From Paenibacillus silvestris (GTDB lineage Bacteria > Bacillota > Bacilli > Paenibacillales > NBRC-103111), in contig NZ_WTUZ01000010.1 in the NCBI RefSeq assembly GCF_009882985.1, positions 1,045,881 through 1,109,880 on the forward strand: a DNA stretch of 64,000 nucleotides, given 5' to 3'. Numbering within the stretch: position 1 is the stretch's first letter; each line of letters starts with the position of its first letter. The position numbers were made by a program, and so were the translations under genes. Below the pieces are notes generated by a model. That model was not told the DNA's origin. It saw only the letters and a program-made list of their open reading frames with translations, and did no database searches. Positions 1 through 8,961 of the stretch are shown in pieces.

Positions 1-1605
1 AAATAGCCCCTTCCTGTCTCCTCGATGCAAAATATGCTCCACTTTCTTCGCATTCATTCCGATGCCGTTATCCTCAACTAAGAGAAACAGTGCTTGTCCC
101 TCTCGGTAGGCGTGAATCGTAATTAAACCATTCCCTTTGGACATTTCCAAGCCGTGCAAAATGGCATTCTCCACCAGGGGCTGCAAGGCGAAATAGGGTA
201 CATAGGCAGGCATGACTTCCGGGTCGATTTCATAATGGACTTCAATGGCTTCTCCATAACCAATCTTCTGAATGTAGATATAATCGCGGATATGGTTAAT
301 CTCCTCGCTTAACGGATGGTATTCGTTTTCTCGCCTGACTGATGATTTCAGCAGATTAATAATGGCATTCATCATCTGAACGATGTCATTTTGCTGCTTC
401 ATATGCGCATACCACTTGACTGTGCCTAACGTATTGTAAAGAAAATGCGGATTGATCTGGCATAGCAACACAGAGAATTCCGCTTGCTGCTTAGCTAGCC
501 TTTCTTTATAGACCGTGTTGATCAATTCTCTGATCCGGGCAATCATGAAATTGAACCGAATCGTTAAACTTCCGATTTCATCTTGACCCGCAGGCTCGAT
601 ATGTACGTCAAAATCCCCCTTCTCAACTAGCTTCATAGCCTGTTCAAGCTTCTTGATTAAACTTGTGGTAGAAACGGAGAAATAGAACGCAAAAATAGAC
701 GAGATCACTAGCGCTACTAGGGAAACTAGAATAATTACAACGGTTAAGACGTGCTTGTTTGCATATAAAATATCCTTCGGAATATAACAAAGCACCTGCC
801 AATCCAGATTTTTCATGTACTCTCGCACTAGCAAAAAGCTGCTATTCATACTTTGGCCGCTCTTGTCATCAACAATCGTCGTCCCTCCACTTGCAAGTAG
901 CGAGCCCTCCTCGTTCAAAATCACTAGATTTTCCTTACGTATTAACGAGCTGTTGGATTCCATCGAAAGAAAATAGGTCGAATCAATGCCAAAAACAAGC
1001 GTGCCCAAACTTTGATTCACATTGTTCAGGTTAATAAACTTCCTTGACATCAATACTTCATTCGGCATTCTCGTAGACGCATGCCAAGCAATTTCAATTC
1101 CCGCTTGTTCAATAGCAACCGCTTCAGAGGACAGAACTTCATTGAAGTAATTCACATCCTTTGTCCTGCTGGCACCTTTTTTATTTTCCCACCAAATACT
1201 CTTACCTGAATTCGTCCGAATGCCAATGAAATTAATGGATGGATGACTATTTCCATATTGCAATAAGAGAGCTTCCAGTTGACTGCGAAAAATAGGGTAG
1301 TTATCACTAGCCGTATCTAGTGTTCCCTCCGAAATGATACTTCGGAACGCATCATCGCTGAGTAAATAAACGGACGTATTAATGAGGCTCTTAGCGTGGT
1401 TATCCATATTTTCAGAGTACTGTTGAAGCACTTGCAAGGACAAATCTCGCGTGTTTCTCTCTAAATATTTGGAAGAGGCATAGACGGCGAACCCCCCAAT
1501 GGATGAGGTAATAAATACGATAATAAGCAAGTTTGACAGAAAAATTTAGGTGCGGAAGCCGAAATCTCTTGGCCTTTTGATCCATTGATTCAAGTTATTT
1601 CTCAC
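1..1605 (-). pseudogene. YesM-type sensor histidine kinase, in-frame stop near N-terminus; cut by window edge
   Basis: Membrane sensor kinase of the YesM/LytS-like class that would phosphorylate a YesN-type AraC response regulator. Reading leftward from GTG at 1605, the frame gives a short basic N-terminus, a first membrane segment (about residues 21-40), an extracellular sensor region, a second membrane segment near 725-650, a HAMP-like stretch, the His-kinase motif QINPHFLYNTL (about 455-420) and the ATP-binding N-box VEDNGIGM (about 100-75). The frame is open to position 1 apart from one TAA at 1546-1548 (codon 20), where a Lys codon would be expected in the motif FRT-K-IFL. A single A-to-T change or a sequence error would explain it. 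Translation could restart at a TTG just after the stop and still include the first membrane segment. The C-terminal end and any partner regulator lie off the left edge. Confidence 0.8.
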
Positions 1606-1725
1606 TGCCCTTCACATTATTTTCGGTCATGTAAGTCCGTCCAATTTTTTACATACCTGTATTATATCAATGATCTATCTGCTCGAAAACTATGGAACTA
1701 AATATTAAATATTCTGTGTTATGTA

Positions 1726-1737
1726 TACAATATTGTA
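1726..1737. promoter_or_regulatory. 12-bp palindrome between divergent kinase and AraC gene
   Basis: TACAATATTGTA is a perfect 12-bp palindrome in the roughly 260-bp divergent intergenic region, about 130 bp upstream of the AraC start. A TATAAT-like box lies near 1774. It may be an operator; AT-rich DNA gives such palindromes by chance, so support is weak. Confidence 0.25.
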
Positions 1738-1868
1738 GTTATTTTCAATGTAAGTCAGCTATCTCGTCTTTATAATGAATACAAACAGGCGAAAGAAGCC
1801 CTTGAATAGATTCAAGAGCTCCAAGTAGCTTTCAAGTTAACTTCTTTTTAATTTGAAAGGAGAAATCC

Positions 1869-2663
1869 ATGCCTCAAGATCATGTACTCCCTTTACTGAT
1901 CACTAGTCACGGCAGCATGACTCTCACTGATCACTACCCCGTGCTTCACCATCCCTCGGACTATTTCATGATTTATTGCAAGAAAGGAGCTGGCCGTATT
2001 GGTAGTCAGGATCACGAATTTATGCTCCATGAGGGCATGATATATATTTCTCCTCCTCAGATAACCAGCACATACAACATGATAAGCGAGCCTTGGGACT
2101 TCATATACCTTACCTTTAACGGTTCTCTGCTGCATCGATTTCTATTTGCTTTACAGCTTGTAGATGCCAACGTTTACCCACTTGATGACATGCAGCAAAT
2201 GATTATTCATGAAATTGTACTTTTTCAAAAATCCCATCATAAAGACCGTGATTATCACGGATCAGGCTTACTCTACATGCTGTTAATCAAGCTGAAATTC
2301 TCGCAGGATCATTCGCTTCATGAGGATCAGAAGGAAAATAAGCTGATGTTTTCCAGCATTATTTCTTTCATTAAGCAGAATTATCAACATGATATTTCGC
2401 TGACCATGCTGGCCAACCAAATGTCCATCACTGAGCAGCATTTTAATCGTATGTTTAAAAAAGAATATCAAATGACACCTATCACTTATTTAACACGCTA
2501 TCGACTGCTCAAGGCCAAGGAATTGCTGATCCGTGATGATCAGATGACCGTGAAAGATATCTCCGAAGCTGTGGGATTCAACAGTCCCAGCTACTTCGGA
2601 GCTGTGTTCAAGAAATATGTCGGCTGCTCCCCCATCGAATTACGTAAGAAAAATGAGAGCTAG
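1869..2663 (+). CDS. AraC family transcriptional regulator
   Basis: A 264-residue AraC/XylS-type regulator. The N-terminal half (about 10-110) reads as a cupin-like sensing domain, with the HEGMIYISPP stretch typical of such folds. The C-terminal half (about 160-262) carries two helix-turn-helix units: ISLTMLANQMSITEQHFNRMFKK and the second unit ending in VGFNSPSYFGAVFKKYVG followed by SPIELRK. A strong ribosome site (GAAAGGAG) precedes the ATG. The gene is divergent from the kinase and its 3' end overlaps the end of the DUF1349-HAD gene by 4 bp. Its ligand is unknown; the neighbouring carbohydrate operon or the kinase locus are possible targets. Confidence 0.9.
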   Translation: MPQDHVLPLLITSHGSMTLTDHYPVLHHPSDYFMIYCKKGAGRIGSQDHEFMLHEGMIYISPPQITSTYNMISEPWDFIYLTFNGSLLHRFLFALQLVDANVYPLDDMQQMIIHEIVLFQKSHHKDRDYHGSGLLYMLLIKLKFSQDHSLHEDQKENKLMFSSIISFIKQNYQHDISLTMLANQMSITEQHFNRMFKKEYQMTPITYLTRYRLLKAKELLIRDDQMTVKDISEAVGFNSPSYFGAVFKKYVGCSPIELRKKNES

Positions 2664-3892
2664 AAAACCCCTAAATCAATTTCTTCAAGCGAGGCAACCA
2701 TCCAATCATGGGCTAAAAACTCCAAGTTCCGTGTCACATCATTCGGCACAACAACGCATCGGATGCCAGCAGCCTTAGCGGCTTTCAATCCATTAGGCGA
2801 ATCTTCAAAAACGAGAGTCTCCCTAGCAGCTGCGCCAAGCTTTTCAAGTGTTAATGTATACAGCTCAGGATCAGGCTTCACCCGCTTGACATCATCCGCC
2901 GTATGTATCACATCAAAATAGGAGAAAATGCCTTGTTCCTTCAAGTATTTGTGGACCCAATCGCGCGTAGAACTGGATGCCAATCCAATCCGCAGACCTC
3001 TCAGTTTGGCTGCTTCCAATAGCGTAAGCACACCAGGAAGCAGCTGTGCTTCGCCTAGATAGGTTGCATATTTCTCTTCGGACAACCGTTTAATATGTCC
3101 GTGATCCAAGGGTTTCTGGATGGAGGTTTCCAGATAGACGTAGGGATTGAACTCATCGAAGGAAGTTCCCACATTTTTTGACCACAGCTCAAGTGAAAGT
3201 TCAATTCCGTGTTCCTGGTATATGTCTTTAAAAGCGTAGTACCAAGGAGTTTCCGTGTCCATAATTAAACCGTCGAAATCAAAGATAAGCGCTTTAAGAC
3301 CAAATCGGCTTTCAAGATTTGCATCCGTAACGACTAAGTTCATAAAATGCGCAGCACTTCCTGTTCCTTGCGGTGATTGAGCAACAAGCCCCGCTTTTCC
3401 TCCACTCGGAGTGCGCATCCCGAAATAACGAACTAACGTCCACTCTTCGCCATCCTGCGAGTAAAAGAAAGAGATACAATCCTCCACTTTCCGTATTTTC
3501 AAATACGGGTTAGCCACTTGAACGATTTCTGAATTGCAGTCATCGGAAACGCCATCCTTCGTAACGACAGAAACGATTGTTGCTGCTTTACCGTTATATT
3601 CAAAACACAATTTACACCAATTGTTTTCGTCCACTAGGAGCATTAAGCATCCCGAGTCATATTTGTTTTTCATTTCAACAGTGAGCTGCGTTGTCATTTC
3701 AAAGGATTGCTGTACTGACGTGTACAGAAATGGAGCCGAAGCACAGATATGCTTGCCTGCCGGATCGCAAAAGAAATCAGCCCCGGGAGGAGCGGTAACA
3801 ATAATTCCCCCCTCCTGTGTAAATCCCCACTGCTCCGGCTTGTTCAACCAAGAAAGTTCGAGCTGCTTTTCAACTTGCAATATATTAGTCAT
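2660..3892 (-). CDS. DUF1349-like domain fused to HAD phosphatase (beta-phosphoglucomutase-like)
   Basis: A 410-residue two-domain protein. Residues about 5-195 match the DUF1349 concanavalin-like beta-sandwich, a possible carbohydrate-recognition fold. Residues about 200-405 are a complete HAD-superfamily phosphatase or mutase: motif I DFDGLIMDTE, motif II ASSS, motif III Lys in VKPDPELY and motif IV FEDSPNG. The HAD part is typical of beta-phosphoglucomutase or sugar-phosphate phosphatases and has both motif I aspartates. A strong site (AGGAGGTAAAA) precedes the ATG. It is the last gene of the operon starting at 8735. A single frame spans both domains, so the fusion is real unless a sequence error joined two genes. 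The substrate is probably a sugar phosphate, by inference. Confidence 0.85.
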   Translation of the reverse strand: MTNILQVEKQLELSWLNKPEQWGFTQEGGIIVTAPPGADFFCDPAGKHICASAPFLYTSVQQSFEMTTQLTVEMKNKYDSGCLMLLVDENNWCKLCFEYNGKAATIVSVVTKDGVSDDCNSEIVQVANPYLKIRKVEDCISFFYSQDGEEWTLVRYFGMRTPSGGKAGLVAQSPQGTGSAAHFMNLVVTDANLESRFGLKALIFDFDGLIMDTETPWYYAFKDIYQEHGIELSLELWSKNVGTSFDEFNPYVYLETSIQKPLDHGHIKRLSEEKYATYLGEAQLLPGVLTLLEAAKLRGLRIGLASSSTRDWVHKYLKEQGIFSYFDVIHTADDVKRVKPDPELYTLTLEKLGAAARETLVFEDSPNGLKAAKAAGIRCVVVPNDVTRNLEFLAHDWMVASLEEIDLGVF

Positions 3893-3921
3893 TTTTACCT
3901 CCTAAAGTACTTCTATGTATG

Positions 3922-5166
3922 TTAATAAGTTGAATCCACGATTTGTTGGCGCCCAGCTGGAAGAGGCAGAAATAAGACAACAACCAGTAAGGCGGCATAC
4001 AAGCCAAGAACAACAACAAAAAGCGATATTGGACTATGGTTATAGATAAGTCCAGTTAAATACCCGGAAGGGATGGCGGTCAAGGTCATGACCGTTTGCA
4101 CTGCAGAGAACATGTCTGCTTTCTCATGCGTGCCCAAACGGTTCATTAACAGTGCGTCCCGGTAGGTTTGTAAGATAAATGTCCCCGCAGCCAGAATCGT
4201 AATGGTTATCATAAGAATGAGAATATTCCCTGCTGGAATGAAAAGAAACAGCAATGAGCCCACTGTGCATAAAGCAACGGATAGGCCAACATATTTTTCA
4301 TCCGAGTGCCGTTTTAATTTGGGGAAAATAACAAAGTAGAGCAGCATGACCGTTAGAGCGGAAACGACCGGGATATACGAAAGCGTATGATTGTCAAACA
4401 GCAGCTGCTCTTTGAAAAAAATAACTTGAAAGAAATTGAGCTGCAGAATGAAGTTGGATAAAACGGTGATCAAAATAATTGGAAGCAGCCTTCGGCTCCG
4501 GAAACCTTTGGCAAATAACAGGAGGCTTTCCCTTAAACTTTTGAAGACATGTATCTGGTGGTGCACCTTCATCAGCTCTTTGCCCACTTCCGTCTCGTCC
4601 GTCATTCGATTGCGAAGAAGAAACAATACCGTCATGATAATTCCACCAAAGAAATAAATCACAGCAAGTGTACGCGCTATGCCGTAATTAGCCATTATCA
4701 GACCCGCAAGGGGCGTAAGAACGCCTGCCGCAGTAATAATCATATTCATTATACCGAATACTTTTGGCCGCTTTCGTTCTTCTACATCTTCAATAATAAG
4801 GCAATTAAATGAGACTGTCACAATCTTTGATGTCGCATTTAATAAATAGGCGATTAGGAATAACCAGAAGCTTTGGGAAAAGGCCCAAATAAACATAGGA
4901 ATACTCCACGCTAACAGATCAAAGAAAAGCGTTGTTTGTTTTCTGCCTAATTTATTCGTAATCGCTCCGGCAAATAGCTGAAAGATAAAAGCAAAATACA
5001 AATGAAAAGAATTAATAATCCCAATCTCAATATCGCTAAGTCCAGCTTCCTTCATGTAAAGCGGTGCATAAAACAAAACAATCGTTCCGGGGATCGCCCA
5101 TAATGGTTCAAGTAATATGGAATAGCGCGGATTTTTCGGCAAATCATCCAGCCACTTCTTCTTCAA
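3922..5166 (-). CDS. MFS transporter
   Basis: A 414-residue major facilitator superfamily permease with about 12 hydrophobic segments and a basic central loop near residue 200. The motif NKLGRKQTTLFFDLL resembles the family's loop 2-3 signature. Start is TTG at 5166, with GGAGGGG about 10 bases upstream; no better ATG is in frame. It lies between the zinc dehydrogenase and the DUF1349-HAD gene in the same operon, so it may import the operon's substrate or export its product. The substrate cannot be read from sequence. Confidence 0.88.
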   Translation of the reverse strand: MKKKWLDDLPKNPRYSILLEPLWAIPGTIVLFYAPLYMKEAGLSDIEIGIINSFHLYFAFIFQLFAGAITNKLGRKQTTLFFDLLAWSIPMFIWAFSQSFWLFLIAYLLNATSKIVTVSFNCLIIEDVEERKRPKVFGIMNMIITAAGVLTPLAGLIMANYGIARTLAVIYFFGGIIMTVLFLLRNRMTDETEVGKELMKVHHQIHVFKSLRESLLLFAKGFRSRRLLPIILITVLSNFILQLNFFQVIFFKEQLLFDNHTLSYIPVVSALTVMLLYFVIFPKLKRHSDEKYVGLSVALCTVGSLLFLFIPAGNILILMITITILAAGTFILQTYRDALLMNRLGTHEKADMFSAVQTVMTLTAIPSGYLTGLIYNHSPISLFVVVLGLYAALLVVVLFLPLPAGRQQIVDSTY

Positions 5167-5244
5167 AGACTAGCCCCTCCTTCCGACCATCATCGCTGCA
5201 AACGATGAACCGAAGCCGGTTTGCAGCGACAAACGGCCTGCTTC

Positions 5245-6276
5245 TTATGAGATTAACACCGCTTTAACAGAGGTCATCGGTCTGCGCTCTCCCGTACGTA
5301 AATCAAACCCCATTGTCTCATTGAATGCTTGTTCATACTGATCCAGCGATTGCCTGGATGTCACCATATGCTCCAATTCAGGCAGGTTTTGCGCAAACTT
5401 GAGCGCTCTGCTAATGATTTGATGCACCGCTACGTCACCGATAATATTCACGCCATTATTAATAAAATCCGTTGGCTTGAAGGAAACTTCATAGCTATCA
5501 TCGTACCCCATAGGGATGATTCTTCCCCCTTTGCCAATCAGGCCCAAAGCTACATGAAGCTGGTTCCCCACGGCATCAACGATAATATCGAACTTTTGAT
5601 GGTTATTGATTTCATATACTTTTTCAAGCGTAAGTTCGTTCGGATGAAGGACGTGATCCGCAATTTTGGAAGCAAATTGCTTGCGGTACTCATCAACTTC
5701 CGTGCCAACCGTTAGACGGGCAAATCGACTGCTTACCAGTTGGCATAACGAGCCGATGGCACCTGAACCAAGCACCAGCACAGCATCACCGGGCTTGATG
5801 TTAGCCTTCAGGAATGTATTCAACACACAACCAAGCGGTTCTACCAACATCGCAGCTTCCCAGCTCATGGATTCCGGGATTTGATAGATATATTTTTCTT
5901 CGCCTACATAATATTCAGCGAAAGTTCCATGAATGGTCATCCCTACTTGGTGCTCCTCAAAATTCTCGCAGTAACAATGCAAGCCCTCACGGCAATAGGT
6001 GCATATCCCGCAAGATTGCGTCGGATCAATGAGGACACGATCACCGACACGGACGCTTCTTACTTTGGATCCAACTTCAACGACCGTACCGACCCCTTCA
6101 TGACCGATAATCGTCCCTTGATTGGCAAAAATCTTCCCTTTAACAACATTCAAATCTGTACCGCAAATGCCTGATCCATAAATTTTCACTTTTACGCCAG
6201 TCTCTGATTGTAAAACGGGCTCTTCGACATCCTTCAATTCAACCTTCCGGTAATCCTGATAAACAAGTGCCTTCAT
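5245..6276 (-). CDS. Zinc-dependent medium-chain alcohol/polyol dehydrogenase
   Basis: A 343-residue MDR dehydrogenase. The catalytic zinc site is seen as GICGTDLN plus GHEGVG; structural zinc cysteines are in CGICTYCREGLHCYC; the Rossmann motif is VLGSGAIGSLC. Such enzymes oxidise polyols, threonine or aminocyclitol-type alcohols with NAD(P). I chose ATG at 6276, with AGGAGG about 9 bases upstream, rather than an upstream start that would overlap the aminotransferase gene. It sits in an operon with an aminotransferase and a glycosyltransferase. A ketone made here could be the amino acceptor of the aminotransferase; this is inference. Confidence 0.9.
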   Translation of the reverse strand: MKALVYQDYRKVELKDVEEPVLQSETGVKVKIYGSGICGTDLNVVKGKIFANQGTIIGHEGVGTVVEVGSKVRSVRVGDRVLIDPTQSCGICTYCREGLHCYCENFEEHQVGMTIHGTFAEYYVGEEKYIYQIPESMSWEAAMLVEPLGCVLNTFLKANIKPGDAVLVLGSGAIGSLCQLVSSRFARLTVGTEVDEYRKQFASKIADHVLHPNELTLEKVYEINNHQKFDIIVDAVGNQLHVALGLIGKGGRIIPMGYDDSYEVSFKPTDFINNGVNIIGDVAVHQIISRALKFAQNLPELEHMVTSRQSLDQYEQAFNETMGFDLRTGERRPMTSVKAVLIS

Positions 6277-6308
6277 ACAAATTGTTCCTCCTCGTGGCAT
6301 CTTTATTT

Positions 6309-7556
6309 TTATTGGTATCGCGGCCAAGCTCGTAGTATTTGCTTTAGAGTCTCTTTCACCCACATGATTTCGATCCGGGTATGACTATCTGAGAAAATAA
6401 AAAACCCTTTGGAGAAAATACCGTGGCTAGCAAGCTCTTTGACCATAAATTCGCGGAAGGGGTCTCGGTAGAAATCCCGCTCCGCTGTCGATCGGATACA
6501 GAAGCTGGCATAAGTTCCCTTTAACGCCAACACTCCCGTTAAATTCAGCGCTACCAGCTCATCCTGCAGTTCGGACATGACTTCTTCTGTCGCCCCTCGC
6601 CAGCTCGGCCAAACAGGTGCACTTTTCATCAGCTGTTCACAGGCAATCGCAGCCGCTAGCGCAATGGTTTCACTGGAATGAGCGTTGCTAAATTTGACTT
6701 GGCCACACAGGTTCATCAGGTCTTCATTGCCCAGCACGGCTCCCAGAGGGAAACCATTTGCCATCCCTTTGGAGATACAAAGCAGATCAGGCCAAATATC
6801 AAACTCTCCCGCCGTAGCCTTTTTACCCATCCGAATGCCAGACGTCACTTCATCGAAAATAACCAAGATTCCGTTGCTCCGGCATACGTTCACAACTTCA
6901 AACAGTGTATCCCGCTCCCATTCATTAGGACAAAGTACGATACAAGCAGCCTTATCCGCGTGTTGATGGACCACTTCTGTTATGCGATCCACAGTGGGTT
7001 CACCAATCCATACTGTGCTCTTCTCAATTTCCGGTGGAATTCCAAGCGCATCTGCTTGTTGGCCATAATAGCCATAGGCAGACCAGTCATGCCACCCGTG
7101 ATAAGCAGTCGCAATTACTATAGGCTTATGGCTGTAGGCTCTTGCGAGCCGCACTGCACCGCTAACCGCGTCGGCACCGCTTTTGCAGAAACGAAGAGCG
7201 GAATACTTTCCTTCGAACCTTTCTAGAATAAGCTCGCCGCAAGTCAGTTCAATGTCTGATGGAATAGAAAAGCTTGTTCCCTTGGACAATTGCTGAATAG
7301 CGGCGCTTTGAATTTCTTTGCGAGCATGTCCCCATACTGCCGTTCCCATCGCCATCTCGCAATCCAGCCACTGGTTCCCATCTATATCGATAAAACGAGC
7401 ATTCAAGGCTTCGGCACAACAAACCGGCATATGCCCTGGAAATAAGCGTTCCGGTGTTTTGGCGAGAGTACTGCAGCCGTTCGGAATGATGTCCTGCACA
7501 TGCTCCCACCATGCCAAGTTTTGGGTAAACGAGGCTTGTTCCTCAATAGACTTCAT
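6309..7556 (-). CDS. Class III aminotransferase (glutamate-1-semialdehyde aminomutase-like)
   Basis: A 415-residue PLP enzyme of the class III/GSA aminotransferase fold. The cofactor-binding region reads FDEVTSGIRMG, and the Schiff-base lysine lies in ISKGMANGFPLGAVLG (about residue 260). A strong site (AAGGAGGG) precedes the ATG. No other heme-pathway genes are nearby, so it is unlikely to be hemL. Similar enzymes aminate keto sugars or cyclitols in antibiotic and surface-sugar pathways. The neighbours (GT2, zinc dehydrogenase, HAD, MFS) suggest amino-sugar or amino-cyclitol metabolism; the substrate is not known. Confidence 0.88.
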   Translation of the reverse strand: MKSIEEQASFTQNLAWWEHVQDIIPNGCSTLAKTPERLFPGHMPVCCAEALNARFIDIDGNQWLDCEMAMGTAVWGHARKEIQSAAIQQLSKGTSFSIPSDIELTCGELILERFEGKYSALRFCKSGADAVSGAVRLARAYSHKPIVIATAYHGWHDWSAYGYYGQQADALGIPPEIEKSTVWIGEPTVDRITEVVHQHADKAACIVLCPNEWERDTLFEVVNVCRSNGILVIFDEVTSGIRMGKKATAGEFDIWPDLLCISKGMANGFPLGAVLGNEDLMNLCGQVKFSNAHSSETIALAAAIACEQLMKSAPVWPSWRGATEEVMSELQDELVALNLTGVLALKGTYASFCIRSTAERDFYRDPFREFMVKELASHGIFSKGFFIFSDSHTRIEIMWVKETLKQILRAWPRYQ

Positions 7557-7577
7557 AGGGTTCCACCCTCCTTCTGA

Positions 7578-8735
7578 TTATCGAACTTTGGTACCCGGCC
7601 AGCAGCTTTCATAAATTCGATCAATCGTAATCACATTTCCATACAAATCGATAATTAAATCGTTCACTCGTTTGGCATGACGCATTTCAATCCAATAACG
7701 GTTCTCCAGCAGCCGTGTGAAGTTATCAACTAGAATTAACAACCGCTGCTTGCTCTGAAAAAGCTCCTTACCAAGCACCTGCGGCAACCAGATGGCGCCA
7801 CTCGAATTAAAGCGATTGGAGTAATCATAAACTTCCGTCACCTTGCAGATGTCTGCATCCTCCAGTCGCTTCCAGAACGTATCCGCATCGGCTCGAACCT
7901 CTGCCAGATCTACGCCTATCATCGGATGAGCTGAAACTACCATCGCTTCTTCTTTCAGATGCTTGTCTAAACGTTCTAGCATGAATGGCCAAATATCGGC
8001 TTTCATTTCGCTGCCCCATTTTTTCCAGAAACGGCCAAGGTTGTTCTTACGGTTATGACTGCGGTGAATCCCGCTGCTCCGCTCCCAGTGATAAGCCGTA
8101 ATCTCAGGATTAATGACGATATCATATCCCTCAGCTCTAGCTCTCATTTGATAATCAAAGTCTTCATATCCATTAAAAAATTCCTCATCCAATTCTCCTA
8201 CTGCTTGATAGACTTCCCGCTTCATCCCAAACATAGCAAATACGACAAGCTGGACAGAAAACGTAGTCTGAGGAATATCCGAAGGTGAAGCATTTAAGAA
8301 CAAATGCCGCCCGATTGCGTCTGTAAAGGCGATACCGCAGTGCTGGATACCACCGGTTTGAGGGTATAGCAGTACGCCGCCAACCATGCCTATCTGGCTA
8401 TTGCTATTTAATGTTTCACTCATCATCGCTTGCCAGCCATGATTCAGCATCGTATCCGAATCCAAAAAATAAATATATTCGCCTTGCGCGATTCTGAGCG
8501 CACGGTTAATAGAAACCGAGCATCCTAGTGGATAGTCGTGCTCTAATATCTCAATCGTTACTCCATCCCTGCATTCCGCTTGCAGCTTATGGAGATGCTG
8601 CTTGACGGCTGCGCCTGATCCATCGTTAATGAATATGATTTGGGTTGATGGACTTACGGTTCTCAGCAATGAATCCGTAAACAAGTTCAGAATGGCGTAG
8701 TCTTGATTCACTGGTACAATCACTGTGTGTTGCAT
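7578..8735 (-). CDS. Glycosyltransferase family 2 protein
   Basis: A 385-residue GT2 (GT-A fold) enzyme starting MQHTVIVPV. The nucleotide-sugar site is visible as INDGSG near residue 40 and the metal-binding DSD in YFLDSDTML near 95. The acceptor-side region has ELDEEFFNGYEDFDYQMRA near 205, with HWERSSG further on. About 120 C-terminal residues lie beyond the usual catalytic core and are unassigned. Start ATG 8735 is chosen because GGAGGAG lies 6 bases upstream; the longer frame reads through the ribosome site. It is the first gene of a five-gene operon. Confidence 0.88.
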   Translation of the reverse strand: MQHTVIVPVNQDYAILNLFTDSLLRTVSPSTQIIFINDGSGAAVKQHLHKLQAECRDGVTIEILEHDYPLGCSVSINRALRIAQGEYIYFLDSDTMLNHGWQAMMSETLNSNSQIGMVGGVLLYPQTGGIQHCGIAFTDAIGRHLFLNASPSDIPQTTFSVQLVVFAMFGMKREVYQAVGELDEEFFNGYEDFDYQMRARAEGYDIVINPEITAYHWERSSGIHRSHNRKNNLGRFWKKWGSEMKADIWPFMLERLDKHLKEEAMVVSAHPMIGVDLAEVRADADTFWKRLEDADICKVTEVYDYSNRFNSSGAIWLPQVLGKELFQSKQRLLILVDNFTRLLENRYWIEMRHAKRVNDLIIDLYGNVITIDRIYESCWPGTKVR

Positions 8736-8809
8736 GTTATCTCCTCCACATAAATGTTGGCTGAACATATGAACCTGATCGTAACGGCTCCCCCTTCCCA
8801 TTCAACTAA

Positions 8810-8861
8810 ATTCCAACTGAATTGGAATATATTTATAGTTTATATTTTCGATATTTGTCAG
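8810..8861 (-). promoter_or_regulatory. Promoter of the GT2/aminotransferase operon with overlapping palindromic operator
   Basis: On the minus strand, CTGACA (8856-8861) and TATAAA (8832-8837) are separated by 18 bp, a good sigma-A type promoter. Immediately downstream, at the expected transcription start, lies the inverted repeat ATTCCAA-CTGAA-TTGGAAT (8810-8828). A palindrome at +1 suits a repressor; the divergent AraC gene at 8962 is the nearest candidate regulator, but AraC proteins usually bind direct repeats. Confidence 0.55.
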
Positions 8862-8961
8862 TCTATCTCACATTTCGAACACTATTAAAAATTGAATCTA
8901 GCTACTATTGAAAACAGCAGCAATCTTGCTCTAAAATGAAAGCTAGAAAGGGAGGCAGCGC

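Noticed and set aside
1690..1850. Plus-strand frame reading RLYNEYKQAKEALE then a stop, upstream of the first AraC gene
   Set aside because: No start codon, no ribosome site and no recognised family; probably chance in AT-rich DNA.
5245..6363. Longer dehydrogenase frame starting at 6363
   Set aside because: It would overlap the aminotransferase gene by 55 bp and reads through the AGGAGG site that serves ATG 6276.
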